Assembly (NCBI GenBank): GCA_937871775.1 | Contig: CALMOP010000051.1 | Coordinates: forward strand, 1 to 33,551 | Length of the DNA: 33,551 bases | DNA from: an uncultured Gemmatimonadota bacterium | GTDB lineage: Bacteria; Gemmatimonadota; Gemmatimonadetes; Gemmatimonadales; GWC2-71-9 | Reading direction: 5' to 3' | Part shown: positions 24,382-32,764 of the stretch, one piece after another | How the letters are laid out: each line of letters starts with the position of its first letter | How positions within the stretch are numbered: position 1 is the first letter of the stretch | The notes under the pieces: model-generated | What the model saw: only the letters and a program-made list of their open reading frames with translations | The model's database searches: none | What the model was told of the DNA's origin: nothing | Translations under genes and position numbers: made by a program

Positions 24382-24579
24382 GGGCGGCTCCCGTGGTAGA
24401 AGGTCGCCCCCAGGATAGCCGCCGCGGCGAATAACCCCGACTCGTCCCGACGCAGACCGGGGCCACGCAACGCGGGGCCCGCAGTTGACCACCCGCCACT
24501 CGGCGTCGTCGCCCCGCTCCCCCCGGAGCTCCCCAGGCCACCCAAGCGCTCGGTCCTCCCCAGCGAGCTGGGCCGGGCC

Positions 24580-24608
24580 TTGCCGGAAGGGCGTAACCCC
24601 TCTATTTT
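24580..24608 (+). promoter_or_regulatory. Candidate sigma-70-type promoter of the ffh-rnhB cluster
   Basis: TTGCCG (24580-24585) and TATTTT (24603-24608) are separated by exactly 17 bp. The -10 ends 9 nt before the ffh ATG, leaving almost no leader. The rest of the 236-bp gap (24382-24617) is GC-rich with no other feature recognised. Confidence 0.55.
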
Positions 24609-24617
24609 CGGGGGCTT

Positions 24618-25961
24618 ATGTTCGAGGAGTTGGCCGCCAAACTGACCGCCGCGCTGGGCCGACTCACCGGCCGTGGCGTGCTGACCGAGGCGGCCGTCAA
24701 GGATGGGCTCCGGGAACTTCGCCGGGTATTGCTCGAGGCGGACGTGAGTTTCGAGCTGACCCGCCAGTTTCTGGAGCGGGTGGAAAAGAAGGCGGTCGGC
24801 GCCCAGTTGATCAAGGCGGTCCGTCCGGGTGACCAGCTGGTCAAGATCGTGTATGACGAGCTGGTGGTGCTGCTGGGGGAGAAGCAGGCCCCGGTGGCGT
24901 TCGCCTCGGTGCCGCCCACGGTGATTCTGCTGGTGGGCCTGCAGGGCTCCGGCAAGACCACGACGGCAGGCAAACTCGCACGGCGCCTCAAGCAGGAACA
25001 AAAGGCGCCGTTTCTGGTCGCAGCTGACGTGTACCGGCCAGCCGCGGTCGAACAGTTGGTCACGCTGGCACAGCAGGTGGTGGTAGGCTGCCACAGCGAG
25101 CCCGGCGTCACCGACGTTCCGGCGCTGGTGCGGCGGGGCATCCTCGAGGCGGGTCGGGCCCGGGCGCGGACTGTCATCGTTGACACCGCGGGCCGGCTGC
25201 AGATCGACGCCGAGATGATGGAGGAGCTCAAGGCGCTGAAGGCCGCCGTCCGGCCGCATGAGATCCTGCTGGTGGTCGACGGCATGACCGGTCAGGATGC
25301 GGTGCGGATCGCCAGCGGGTTCCATGAGGCGCTGGGAATCACCGGCGTCATCCTCACCAAGATGGATGGTGACGCCCGCGGCGGCGCGGCCCTGTCGATC
25401 TACGGTGTGACCGGGGCTCCGATCAAGTACCTCGGGCTGGGTGAGAAGCTGGACCAGCTGGAGCCCTTCCGTCCCGACCGGCTGGCCGGCAGGATTCTCC
25501 AGAAGGGTGACGTGCTGACGCTGGTGGAGCGGGCCCAGGCCACCGTGGATCACGCCGAGGCGGAACAGCTGGCCCGCAAGGCGGTCTCGAAGAAGGGACT
25601 GGATCTCCAGGACTTTCTGACCGCCATGAAGCAGATGCAGAAGCTGGGGCCGCTGAAGACTGTGCTGGGGATGCTGCCGGGGGTGAATGCCCAGGCGCTG
25701 CAACAGGCCAATCTGGACGAGCGGCGGGTCCGGCATGTGGAGGCCATCGTGCTCTCGATGACTCCCCGGGAGCGAGCCGACCCCCAGCTGCTCAACGGGT
25801 CCCGTCGGCTCCGGATCGCAAAGGGGTCGGGACGCACGGTGCAGGAAGTGAATCAGCTGCTGGTGCAGTTCAAGCAGATGCAGAAGATGATGAAGTCGGC
25901 CGGCAAGCCGGGAGTGCGGCTGCCCTTCGGCAAGGGGCCCGGTGGTGGCTTCGGGATGTAG
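24618..25961 (+). CDS. ffh: Signal recognition particle GTPase
   Basis: SRP54 homologue of 447 residues; binds 4.5S RNA and signal sequences of nascent membrane proteins and docks with FtsY. The N domain is about residues 1-95. The G domain has GLQGSGKTTTAGKLA (G1), DVYRPAAVEQL, VDTAGRLQID (G3) and TKMDGDARGGAAL (G4). The M domain from about 310 is methionine-rich (FLTAMKQMQKLG, KQMQKMMKS) and has the RNA-binding GSRRLRIAKGSGRTVQEVN motif. The tail ends GPGGGFGM. It begins the standard ffh-rpsP-rimM-trmD-rplS cluster, with rpsP 63 nt downstream. Confidence 0.98.
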   Translation: MFEELAAKLTAALGRLTGRGVLTEAAVKDGLRELRRVLLEADVSFELTRQFLERVEKKAVGAQLIKAVRPGDQLVKIVYDELVVLLGEKQAPVAFASVPPTVILLVGLQGSGKTTTAGKLARRLKQEQKAPFLVAADVYRPAAVEQLVTLAQQVVVGCHSEPGVTDVPALVRRGILEAGRARARTVIVDTAGRLQIDAEMMEELKALKAAVRPHEILLVVDGMTGQDAVRIASGFHEALGITGVILTKMDGDARGGAALSIYGVTGAPIKYLGLGEKLDQLEPFRPDRLAGRILQKGDVLTLVERAQATVDHAEAEQLARKAVSKKGLDLQDFLTAMKQMQKLGPLKTVLGMLPGVNAQALQQANLDERRVRHVEAIVLSMTPRERADPQLLNGSRRLRIAKGSGRTVQEVNQLLVQFKQMQKMMKSAGKPGVRLPFGKGPGGGFGM

Positions 25962-26024
25962 CAGCAGGACCGGGGCCGCGGGCCCGGGTCGAGACATCGC
26001 TCAACGGGGAAGGTCAGGACCAGC

Positions 26025-26288
26025 ATGGCAACCAGGATTCGGCTGCGCCGGGTAGGCCGGAAGGGTGTACCGCTCTACCGGATTGTGGTCGCGGACAAGG
26101 AAGCCCCACGGGACGGGCGCTTCGTCGCGACCATCGGAACCTATGATCCCCGCGCCAAGCAGCCGGCGGACAAGGTCCAGCTCGACCAGGAGCAGGCCAA
26201 GGTGTGGATCGCACGGGGCGCGACGCCCACCGATACGGTGCGCTCGCTTCTGGAGCGCGCCGGGGTCCTTGCGGCCCAGAAGGCGTGA
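26025..26288 (+). CDS. rpsP: 30S ribosomal protein S16 (bS16)
   Basis: Small-subunit ribosomal protein of 87 residues, within the normal 80-90 range. The start MATRIRLRRVGRKGVPLYRIVVAD and the GTYDPR motif near residue 39 are diagnostic, followed by the typical WIARGATPTDTVRSLLERAG segment. It lies between ffh and rimM in the conserved order; its stop overlaps the rimM start (GTGA). Confidence 0.98.
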   Translation: MATRIRLRRVGRKGVPLYRIVVADKEAPRDGRFVATIGTYDPRAKQPADKVQLDQEQAKVWIARGATPTDTVRSLLERAGVLAAQKA

Positions 26289-26818
26289 GCGAAACGGAGC
26301 GCCCCCGCCTGCTGGCGGTGGGGCGGCTCCGCAAGCCGCACGGGCTCAAGGGGGAGTGCGCGGTCTTTCCGCTCACCGATACGCCCGATCTGGTGTTCGT
26401 ACCGGGGCGGCCGCTGCAGCGTTTGGGTCTCGACGGCAGCCTGCTGGGAGAGGTGCTGGTCATTGAGCGGAGCCGTCCCTTTCACCGGGAATGGCTGCTC
26501 AAGTTCCAGGGCCTGGACCATCGGGACGCGCTGCAGGAGTGGCGGGGGCAGTTTCTGGGCGCTCCCGCGGACCAGTTGGAACCCCCGGCGGCGGATGAGG
26601 TCTATGTCCATGAGCTGGAGGGCTTCGCGGTCCGGGATAGCCAGGGGTCTGCGTTGGGCCTGGTGACAGCCCTGTACCACCTGCCGGCCGGACTGACCCT
26701 GGAGGTGCAGGGCCCCCGCCGAGAGTTCCTGCTGCCGTTCCGGAAGGAATTCGTGCGCCAGGTGGACCGCGCCGCGCGGGTGCTGGTGGTCGAGCTGCCG
26801 GAAGGGCTGGTGGAGTAA
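26285..26818 (+). CDS. rimM: 16S rRNA processing protein RimM
   Basis: Assembly factor of 177 residues that helps mature the 30S head and binds uS19. The real start is the GTG at 26285 overlapping the rpsP stop, not the track's 26204. The N-terminal beta-barrel starts VGRLRKPHGLKGECAVFPLTD, the RimM signature. The C-terminal PRC-barrel includes VYVHELEGFAVRD and the ending LLPFRKEFVRQVD. It ends directly against trmD with no gap. Confidence 0.95.
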   Translation: MSETERPRLLAVGRLRKPHGLKGECAVFPLTDTPDLVFVPGRPLQRLGLDGSLLGEVLVIERSRPFHREWLLKFQGLDHRDALQEWRGQFLGAPADQLEPPAADEVYVHELEGFAVRDSQGSALGLVTALYHLPAGLTLEVQGPRREFLLPFRKEFVRQVDRAARVLVVELPEGLVE

Positions 26819-27517
26819 GTGCTCGGCATCAACGTGGTGACCCTGTTCCCGGAAGTGATCGCGCCCTACCTGGCGGCGAGCATTCCAGGCCGGGCGGCAG
26901 CGGCGGGACGAGTGGGGTACCGGCTGATTCAGCTCCGGGACTACACCCATGACCGGCACCATACCGTGGACGACGCGCCTTACGGCGGGGGTCCGGGCAT
27001 GGTGCTCAAGCCGGAGCCCTTCTTCGAAGCGGTCGCAAGTCTGGATCCGGCGAGTCGTGCCGGACCGATCGTGCTGCTGTCCGCGCGGGGCCGGCGGTTC
27101 ACTCACCGGGACGCGGTGCGGTTCTCGCTGGGCGAGCGGCTGACCCTGCTGGCGGGGCACTACAAGGACGTGGATCAGCGGGTGGCCGAGGGACTGGCCA
27201 CCGACGAGTTGTCGCTGGGTGACTTCGTGCTCTCGGGGGGGGAGCCCGCCGCGATCGCGATTGTGGATGCGGTGGTGCGGCTGCTGCCCGGGGTGCTGGG
27301 CGATCACGAATCGGCTGCCGGTGACTCGTTCTACGAGGGTCTCCTGAGTCCCCCGAGTTACACCCGGCCCCCTGACTACGCCGGCCGGCAGGTGCCGGAG
27401 GTATTGCTCTCCGGCAATCACGCGGAGATCGCCGCCTGGCGCCAGGCGGAATCGGAACGGCTCACCCGGACACTCCGTCCGGATCTGTGGCAGGAATACG
27501 AGACCCGCCAGCACTAG
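26819..27517 (+). CDS. trmD: tRNA (guanine-N1)-methyltransferase
   Basis: SPOUT-class SAM enzyme of 232 residues making m1G37 in tRNAs for codons such as CUN, CCN and CGG, which prevents +1 frameshifting. Signatures: [50 protein letters not shown] and the knot segment [16 protein letters not shown]. The C-terminal region has the usual [15 protein letters not shown] and [16 protein letters not shown]. The start GTG immediately follows the rimM TAA. Length is typical of the family. Confidence 0.97.
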   Translation: MLGINVVTLFPEVIAPYLAASIPGRAAAAGRVGYRLIQLRDYTHDRHHTVDDAPYGGGPGMVLKPEPFFEAVASLDPASRAGPIVLLSARGRRFTHRDAVRFSLGERLTLLAGHYKDVDQRVAEGLATDELSLGDFVLSGGEPAAIAIVDAVVRLLPGVLGDHESAAGDSFYEGLLSPPSYTRPPDYAGRQVPEVLLSGNHAEIAAWRQAESERLTRTLRPDLWQEYETRQH

Positions 27518-27588
27518 GGCGTCGCCCCGTGCGGGTGGCACGACGGACCGGGGGGACCACGCGAGCCCCCGGGATTCTGGAGGAGATC

Positions 27589-27951
27589 ATGGAACGGATG
27601 GCTGCGTTGGCCCGCGAGGGCCGCAGGACCGACATCCCGGCGTTCGAGCCGGGAGACACGATCAAGGTGATGGTGCGGGTGCGCGAGGGTGACAAGGAGC
27701 GCCTGCAGGCCTTCGAGGGCTTGTGCATGGGCAAGCGGGGCGGGGGCATCAGCGAGACCTTCCGGGTCCGCAAGGTGTCCGCCGGCGTCGGAGTGGAGCG
27801 GGTGTTCCCGCTGCACAGCCCGAGCCTCGCCTCGATCGAGGTGGTCCGCAAGGGCCGGGTGCGCCGCGCCAAGCTGTACTATCTCCGCAAGGTGAGCGGC
27901 AAGGCCGCCAGGATTCGCGAGAAGCGGGAGAACACAACTCCCGGTCAGTAG
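27589..27951 (+). CDS. rplS: 50S ribosomal protein L19 (bL19)
   Basis: Large-subunit protein at the 30S-50S interface, 120 residues. The ATG at 27589 has GGAGG 5 nt upstream, so the track's start at 27487 is too early. Diagnostic segments are [39 protein letters not shown] and [19 protein letters not shown], ending in the basic [13 protein letters not shown]. It is in its usual place after trmD. Confidence 0.98.
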   Translation: MERMAALAREGRRTDIPAFEPGDTIKVMVRVREGDKERLQAFEGLCMGKRGGGISETFRVRKVSAGVGVERVFPLHSPSLASIEVVRKGRVRRAKLYYLRKVSGKAARIREKRENTTPGQ

Positions 27952-27974
27952 GGAGTCGGCCGGGGTTACGCCTG

Positions 27975-28634
27975 ATGCCTGGCGCTCCCGATCTGACGCA
28001 CGAGACGGCCGCTTGGTCGGCGGGTTCCCTGCTGATCGGAGTGGATGAAGTAGGCCGCGGTCCGCTGGCGGGTCCAGTGCTGGCCGCGGCCGTGGTGTTT
28101 CCCCCAGGGACGGCGCCGATCGAGGGTGTCCGCGACAGCAAGACCCTGAGTGCCAGGCAGCGGCAGGTCCTGGTGCCGTTGATTCGAGCCCGGGCCGCCG
28201 GACTCTGGGTTGCGGCCGCCTCGGTGCACGAGATCGATCGATTCAACATCCGCCGAGCCACCGCCCTCGCCATCCGCCGGGCGGTCTCCCGCCTCCTGGC
28301 CGCGGGCCGGGTCGCGGAGCAGGTGCGCGCCAGCCGGTTCACGGGGCACCGGGTGCTCCTGGACGGTCTGCCTCTGCCCGAGTGTGGCCTGGAGCATGAT
28401 GCGCTGGTCGATGGGGACGCACTGTGCTACACCGTCGCGGCCGCCGGCATCGTCGCCAAGGAAGTCCGCGATGAGCTGATGCTGCGGCTGGCGCGGCGCT
28501 ACCCCGACTACGGCTGGGCCAGCAATGCCGGGTACGGGACTGCCGAACATTGCATCGCGATCGATACCCACGGCCCTACCCCCCACCATCGCCGCAGCTT
28601 CACCCCTGTCTCCCAGATGAGTCTCGGCCTGTGA
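27975..28634 (+). CDS. rnhB: Ribonuclease HII
   Basis: Cleaves RNA in RNA-DNA hybrids and at single ribonucleotides in DNA. The ATG at 27975 gives 219 residues; the longer track ORF is a shadow of rplS. Catalytic DEDD residues are in GVDEVGRGPLAGPV (Asp and Glu), VLLDGLPLP (Asp) and the late AKEVRDELM (Asp). DSKTLSARQR and HDALVDGD match RNase HII. The family's ASIIAK reads AAGIVAK here, a mild change. Ribosomal-cluster context (rplS-rnhB) is common. The stop overlaps the next start as GTGA. Confidence 0.95.
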   Translation: MPGAPDLTHETAAWSAGSLLIGVDEVGRGPLAGPVLAAAVVFPPGTAPIEGVRDSKTLSARQRQVLVPLIRARAAGLWVAAASVHEIDRFNIRRATALAIRRAVSRLLAAGRVAEQVRASRFTGHRVLLDGLPLPECGLEHDALVDGDALCYTVAAAGIVAKEVRDELMLRLARRYPDYGWASNAGYGTAEHCIAIDTHGPTPHHRRSFTPVSQMSLGL

Positions 28635-31078
28635 CGTTCCGCGGGACCCCATTGCTGCTGGGCCTGTTGCTCACGGCGCAGCTTGCCGCGCAGTCCAACG
28701 CCGAGCGGGTCGCGACCGACTGGTACACCCGCTCCCACGACTACGACCTGCTGCACCAGCGGATCCAGTTGTGGAGCTTCGACTGGGCCGGGCGCAGCTT
28801 CGAGGGACGGGTGACGGTGGAGCTCCGGGCGCTGCGGCCCGGGTTCGACTCCGTGGTGCTGGATGCCGGGGCCCTGCTGCGGATCGATTCGGTGGCCACC
28901 ATCGGCGCCCGCCCGGTGCCACTCCGGCAGACGCGTGAGCGGGATACCCTGGTGATCCATCTCCCGCGGCCCCTCGCGCTCGGGGATACGGCGCGCCTGC
29001 AGCTGCGCTATCACGGCGTGGTACAGAACGGCCGGGGTCTCACCTTCATCGATGGCGATTCGCAGCCGCCGTATCGGCCGGACCAGGTGTGGAGTCAGGG
29101 GGAATCGATGGACAACCATCTCTGGTTCCCTACCTACGACTCCCCCAATGACAAGGCGACCTGGGAATTCTCGGTCACCGTGCCGAAGCGATTCACGGTG
29201 GTATCGAATGGGCGCTGGATCGGCGACCGGCCAACCCCCCAGGGGAATCACACGGTCGTCTGGCGGCAGGATCGGCCGGCTTCCACCTACCTGGCATCGC
29301 TGATCATTGCGCCGCTCAGCCAGCTGCATGATCGGTGGCATGGCATCCCGGTGGACTACTATGTCTACCCCCGGGACACCCTGCTGGCTCGGCCCCTGTT
29401 CGCGATCACGCCGGACATGATCGAGGTATTCGGTCGGCTGACCGGGGTCGCCTATCCCTGGGCCAAGTACGCCCAGACCACGGTCGCGGACTTCTTCGGC
29501 GGCATGGAGAATGTCAGTGCCACCACACTGGTCGACTGGCTGCCTGACCCCGCTGCCTACGCCGACCGGCCGTGGTATCGGCACATCCTGATCCCCCACG
29601 AGCTCGCCCACCAGTGGTTCGGCGACTACGTCACCACGATCAACTGGGCCAACTTCTGGCTGAATGAAGGGTTTGCCGAGTTTCTCCCGGGCCAGTATTG
29701 GGGCGTGCGCCAGGGCCGGCTCGCGGAAGCGGAGTACTACCTCGATGAGTACCACCAGTTCATGAACATCGACGAGCGGCGACGGATGCCGCTCGCCGCC
29801 CTCAACTCCAACAATGCCTACCCCCGCGGTGCGCTGGTGCTGGAGATGCTCAAGCAGCGCCTCGGGCCGGAGCGGTTCTGGGCCGGAGTCCACCGGTACC
29901 TGACCGTCCATGCGTTTGGGAACGCCGGCAGCGACGACTTGCGCCAGGCGTTTCTGGATGCGACCGGAGAGAACCTCGAGGTCTTCTGGAATGAATGGAT
30001 CTACCAGGCCGGCTACCCGGAGTTCCAGGTCCACGCCACCTGGGACTCGACGCTGGCGACCGTCACGCTGCGGGTCCGTCAGCTGCAGCGCGACACGCTG
30101 GTCGCCGACAGTACCGGACTGCGGTACACCGTTCCCGAAGTCTATCATGGGCCGGTGACCGTCCGGGTGGGCGCCCCCGGTGGCGACGTCACGGTTCAGG
30201 CAGAGCTGACGGCGCGCGAACAGGAGATCCAGATCCCCGGGGTTCGTAGCGCCCCGGAGATGGTGATCTTCGATGAAGGCAACACCCTGCTCAAGGGCCT
30301 GCAGTTCGACCAACCGACCGCCTGGCTGGCAACCCAGCTGCGGCGAGACCCCGCGGTCTGGAATCGGGCCTGGGTCATCGGGGAGCTGGCCGGTCGCCGG
30401 GATGACCCGGAAGCGACCGCCGCGCTGATTCGGGCGCTGGCGGAGGCCGATCTGCCTCGCATCCGCGCCGAGGCCGCCACGGCCCTCGGCGGCGCGACGG
30501 ACTCCGGCACGGTCGCCGCTCTGCTGAAGGCACTCGGCGACACCGCATCCTCGGTGCGAACCGCTGCCGTGAGCGCCCTGGCCGGAGCCCAAGGGCCGGT
30601 GGTATTGGGAGAGGTGCTCCGGCGCTGGTCCGCCGATACCAGCTACGCCGTGCGGGCCGCGGCACTGGGCAGCCTGGTCTTGCTGGACCCCGCCCACGCC
30701 CACCAGCGCCTCGAATCGGCGCTGGGCACCGCATCGTATCAGGATCAGATTGCCGATGCGGCTCTGGGAGGAATCCTGCGGGTCGGAGATACCACTCTGG
30801 TCACCGCGGTGAGTGACGCTATGGCCCGGCTCGATAACGCCGGCCATGTGCTGGCGCTTCTGGGCGGTCGGGGGAACCGCCGTGCCCTGGAGCTGCTGGG
30901 GCAGCACGTCCTGGTGCCCCGGGCGGTGGTGCGGCGGCGGGCACTGCAAGGATACCGCTACTCGCTTCCCCCGGCGCTCTCGAGGCCAGCCCTCACCGCC
31001 CTGCTCGCCCAGGCTTCCGGGGCGGCGGCGGAGGAGATCCGCCGGACCCTGCAGCAGATCGGCACCACCCACCCCTGA
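28631..31078 (+). CDS. Exported M1-family aminopeptidase with C-terminal HEAT-like repeats
   Basis: Zinc metallopeptidase of 815 residues. It starts at the GTG (28631) overlapping the rnhB stop, followed by a signal peptide (LLLGLLLTAQLAAQ), so it is probably periplasmic or surface-located. The N-terminal beta domain contains DNHLWFPTYDSPNDKATWEF. The exopeptidase motif is GGMEN (290-294) instead of the usual GAMEN. The zinc site HEXXH-X18-E is complete: HELAH (323-327) and NEGFAEF (Glu346). After about residue 570 come repeated Ala/Leu-rich helical pairs (for example AALIRALAEADLPRIRAEAATALGG) typical of HEAT/armadillo scaffolds. This is the architecture of M1 peptidases with HEAT repeats. 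Its substrate is unknown. It converges on bioD with a 3-nt gap. Confidence 0.93.
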   Translation: MTFRGTPLLLGLLLTAQLAAQSNAERVATDWYTRSHDYDLLHQRIQLWSFDWAGRSFEGRVTVELRALRPGFDSVVLDAGALLRIDSVATIGARPVPLRQTRERDTLVIHLPRPLALGDTARLQLRYHGVVQNGRGLTFIDGDSQPPYRPDQVWSQGESMDNHLWFPTYDSPNDKATWEFSVTVPKRFTVVSNGRWIGDRPTPQGNHTVVWRQDRPASTYLASLIIAPLSQLHDRWHGIPVDYYVYPRDTLLARPLFAITPDMIEVFGRLTGVAYPWAKYAQTTVADFFGGMENVSATTLVDWLPDPAAYADRPWYRHILIPHELAHQWFGDYVTTINWANFWLNEGFAEFLPGQYWGVRQGRLAEAEYYLDEYHQFMNIDERRRMPLAALNSNNAYPRGALVLEMLKQRLGPERFWAGVHRYLTVHAFGNAGSDDLRQAFLDATGENLEVFWNEWIYQAGYPEFQVHATWDSTLATVTLRVRQLQRDTLVADSTGLRYTVPEVYHGPVTVRVGAPGGDVTVQAELTAREQEIQIPGVRSAPEMVIFDEGNTLLKGLQFDQPTAWLATQLRRDPAVWNRAWVIGELAGRRDDPEATAALIRALAEADLPRIRAEAATALGGATDSGTVAALLKALGDTASSVRTAAVSALAGAQGPVVLGEVLRRWSADTSYAVRAAALGSLVLLDPAHAHQRLESALGTASYQDQIADAALGGILRVGDTTLVTAVSDAMARLDNAGHVLALLGGRGNRRALELLGQHVLVPRAVVRRRALQGYRYSLPPALSRPALTALLAQASGAAAEEIRRTLQQIGTTHP

Positions 31079-31087
31079 TCCTCAGGG
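31073..31087. terminator. Short palindrome spanning the convergent stops of the M1 peptidase and bioD genes
   Basis: CCCTGA-TCC-TCAGGG contains the TGA of one gene and the complement of the TGA of the other. The 6-bp stem with a 3-nt loop could act as a weak bidirectional terminator. No U-tract follows on either side. Confidence 0.25.
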
Positions 31088-31843
31088 AAGCAGCCACCCG
31101 GCGACTTCCTTCAGTGCTTCGGCCGCCCGGGCCGGATCCGCCAGTCGGGGCACCGTCACGACCGGAACCTGCTCCGCCAGCCGGACCAGCGCGGCGGCGT
31201 TGGTCCGGGTGCTCTGGTCGGCTGCATCCACCTGGTTCAGCACGATCCCCAGGACCGGGATCCGCTCGGCCTGCAGCACCCGGAGCGCCAACAGCGTGTG
31301 GCTGAGCGTACCCAGCCGGTCCGCTGCGACGAGCAACACCCGGCTCTCCAGGCTGTGGGCCAGGTCCAAATGGTTGTCCGTCCAGGTGAGCGGGGTCAGG
31401 AGGCCGCCAGACCCCTCGACCAGCAGCAGGGTGTCCGGTGCCGCCAGGCTCCTGATCCGGGCCACCAGGTCATCATAATCCAGGACGATGCCGGCCTGAT
31501 CGGCGGCGATGGCCGGCGCGACCCGGCCGGGGAGTCGCACCAGCGACCGGCGGGGGCCGCTCTGCCCGGTGGCAGTGGCCAGTCTGGCGCCGTCCTCCTC
31601 CGAGTTCGGCTCCTCACCGCAGCCAGTCTCGATGGGCTTCACGGCGATGACTTGCTGACCGAGCTCCTTGAGGGCGCGGGCCACCGCGGCGGTAACCCAG
31701 GTCTTGCCGACGTCCGTATCGGTCCCGACCACCAGGGTGATCGGTGGGTGGGGCGGAGCCGCCGGGGGTTCGTCACGGCCCGCCGCAGTGGGCCGCGAGC
31801 TGCGGCCCGGCGAGGGGCGCTTGCGAGGCGGAGGCGAGGTCAT
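31082..31843 (-). CDS. bioD: Dethiobiotin synthetase
   Basis: ATP-dependent ring closure of 7,8-diaminopelargonate with CO2, the penultimate step of biotin synthesis. It has 253 residues. Conserved sequence begins at about residue 35 with VVGTDTDVGKTWVTAAV (P-loop), then AVKPIETGC, LVEGSGGLLTPL and GIVLNQVD. The first ~34 residues are Pro/Arg-rich and not conserved, so translation may begin later, but the ATG at 31843 overlaps an upstream stop as ATGA and supports the long form. Directly upstream lies a short bioA-like tail and not a full bioA, so the partner enzymes must be elsewhere or missing. Confidence 0.94.
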   Translation of the reverse strand: MTSPPPRKRPSPGRSSRPTAAGRDEPPAAPPHPPITLVVGTDTDVGKTWVTAAVARALKELGQQVIAVKPIETGCGEEPNSEEDGARLATATGQSGPRRSLVRLPGRVAPAIAADQAGIVLDYDDLVARIRSLAAPDTLLLVEGSGGLLTPLTWTDNHLDLAHSLESRVLLVAADRLGTLSHTLLALRVLQAERIPVLGIVLNQVDAADQSTRTNAAALVRLAEQVPVVTVPRLADPARAAEALKEVAGWLLP

Positions 31844-31959
31844 GGGCAGGTCTCCCGGATGCCGTAGCCGATGGCCGCGACCAGGTGAGTGATTTCCGAT
31901 TCAGTGATGCTGAGCGGGCGCATGGCCACGATGGGACAGGTCGGCGAGGGCGTTCCCAT
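31840..31959 (-). pseudogene. Probable 3' remnant of bioA (class III aminotransferase)
   Basis: A reading frame runs into bioD with an ATGA overlap, as in the other coupled pairs of this window. It reads MRPLSITESEITHLVAAIGY then GIRETCP and stop. PLSITESEI...LV.AI is the usual C-terminal end of BioA and related class III aminotransferases (PPLSITE-EID-LV-AL). No aminotransferase sequence remains upstream: the same frame is closed by the TAG that ends the preceding secreted-protein gene (32032-32034), and other frames show nothing recognisable. The simplest reading is that an upstream deletion removed all but the last 30-40 codons. The homology rests on a short motif, so the call is tentative. 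Confidence 0.45.
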
Positions 31960-32031
31960 CGGGCATCGGCAAGGGGGTCGAAGGCGGAACCGCAATATCA
32001 GGGAAGGACACTCGGAGTACTGCCCGGGACG

Positions 32032-32442
32032 CTAGGGCTTCGGCGGGTGCACCAGCAGCACCTGCTGGATGGTGCGAAGCCGGGTAGCGAAATCCATTGT
32101 GACCATGTCGTAGACCTCATCGTCGCTGCCGGTCAAGGCGCTCATGGCGCCACCGCCCCCTTCGCCGAGGCGGACCACGGACTTGCGGATGAGGCGGAGC
32201 TCCCGCAGTTGTCCCACCCGGGCCGCCCCGACGGTGTCGGCCTGCCGGAACAGGAGTGAATCTCCACTCAGCCGCAGCAGGCGGATGTCCCAGATGTAGT
32301 CGCCGTTTTCAAGGGTGATTTGCCAGCGCTCATCTTCGTGGCCCCGGAAGCCGTCGTCCTGGGCGGCTCCCGGCAGAGTCCACGCCAGCAGCGCGAGGCC
32401 GGTCAGGATCAGCGGCACCAGCAACCGGCGCGGCGGGCGCAT
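32032..32442 (-). CDS. Small secreted protein of unknown function
   Basis: Predicted exported protein of 136 residues. The ATG at 32442 has GGAG 5 nt upstream and opens a good signal peptide (MRPPRRLL, hydrophobic core, PGAAQ). The track's start at 32532 lies in the tRNA and is wrong. The mature part is a short beta-rich segment (RWQITLENGDYIWDIRLLRLSGDSLLF) followed by VGQLRELRLIRKS, which looks like a small barrel or SH3-like fold, and a helical end. No cysteine or known motif. It lies between the tRNA (opposite strand) and the bioA remnant. I do not recognise the family. Confidence 0.7.
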   Translation of the reverse strand: MRPPRRLLVPLILTGLALLAWTLPGAAQDDGFRGHEDERWQITLENGDYIWDIRLLRLSGDSLLFRQADTVGAARVGQLRELRLIRKSVVRLGEGGGGAMSALTGSDDEVYDMVTMDFATRLRTIQQVLLVHPPKP

Positions 32443-32505
32443 ACACACTCCATTGGCAGGTGGCTCTTGAGTTTCCCCGGCGGGAGCCACACGTTTCGGG
32501 CCGGC

Positions 32506-32578
32506 GGGGGCGTAGCTCAACAGGTAGAGCAAGAGACTTTTAATCTCTAGGTAGTGGGTTCGAGTCCCACCGCCCTCA
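32506..32578 (+). tRNA. tRNA-Lys (anticodon TTT)
   Basis: A complete cloverleaf of 73 nt. The acceptor stem pairs GGGGGCG with CGCCCTC (one G-T pair), the D arm is GCTC...GAGC, the anticodon stem AGAGA/TCTCT flanks loop CTTTTAA with anticodon TTT at 32539-32541, the variable loop is AGGTA, and the T arm is GTGGG-TTCGAGT-CCCAC. The discriminator is A and CCA is not encoded. It reads AAA and AAG codons. Confidence 0.97.
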
Positions 32579-32764
32579 TGGTCAGTCGCCCCACCCGCAC
32601 GGTCTATTTACATCAGGGGAACGGCCGCCGGTAGGGGGCCGCGGAGCACCAGCGGTCCGTGCCCGACCGGGGTCCGCCGGTTTCCACCTTCCGTCCTGTC
32701 GGGAAGCCGGCCACATTCCGTTCTCCGGCATCCCGCGGCTCCACCCATCGGCAAGGAACGGTTC

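Noticed and set aside
24378-25997. 539-residue minus-strand ORF over ffh
   Set aside because: Pure antisense of ffh, with low-complexity His/Gln/Leu composition.
28508-31072. 854-residue minus-strand ORF covering the M1 peptidase
   Set aside because: The plus strand encodes a complete M1 peptidase with intact motifs; the antisense frame is open only because third codon positions are GC-rich.
32579-32764. Attenuator or leader peptide before ilvE
   Set aside because: No short ORF rich in Leu, Ile or Val and no alternative hairpin pair could be supported in the 186-bp gap.
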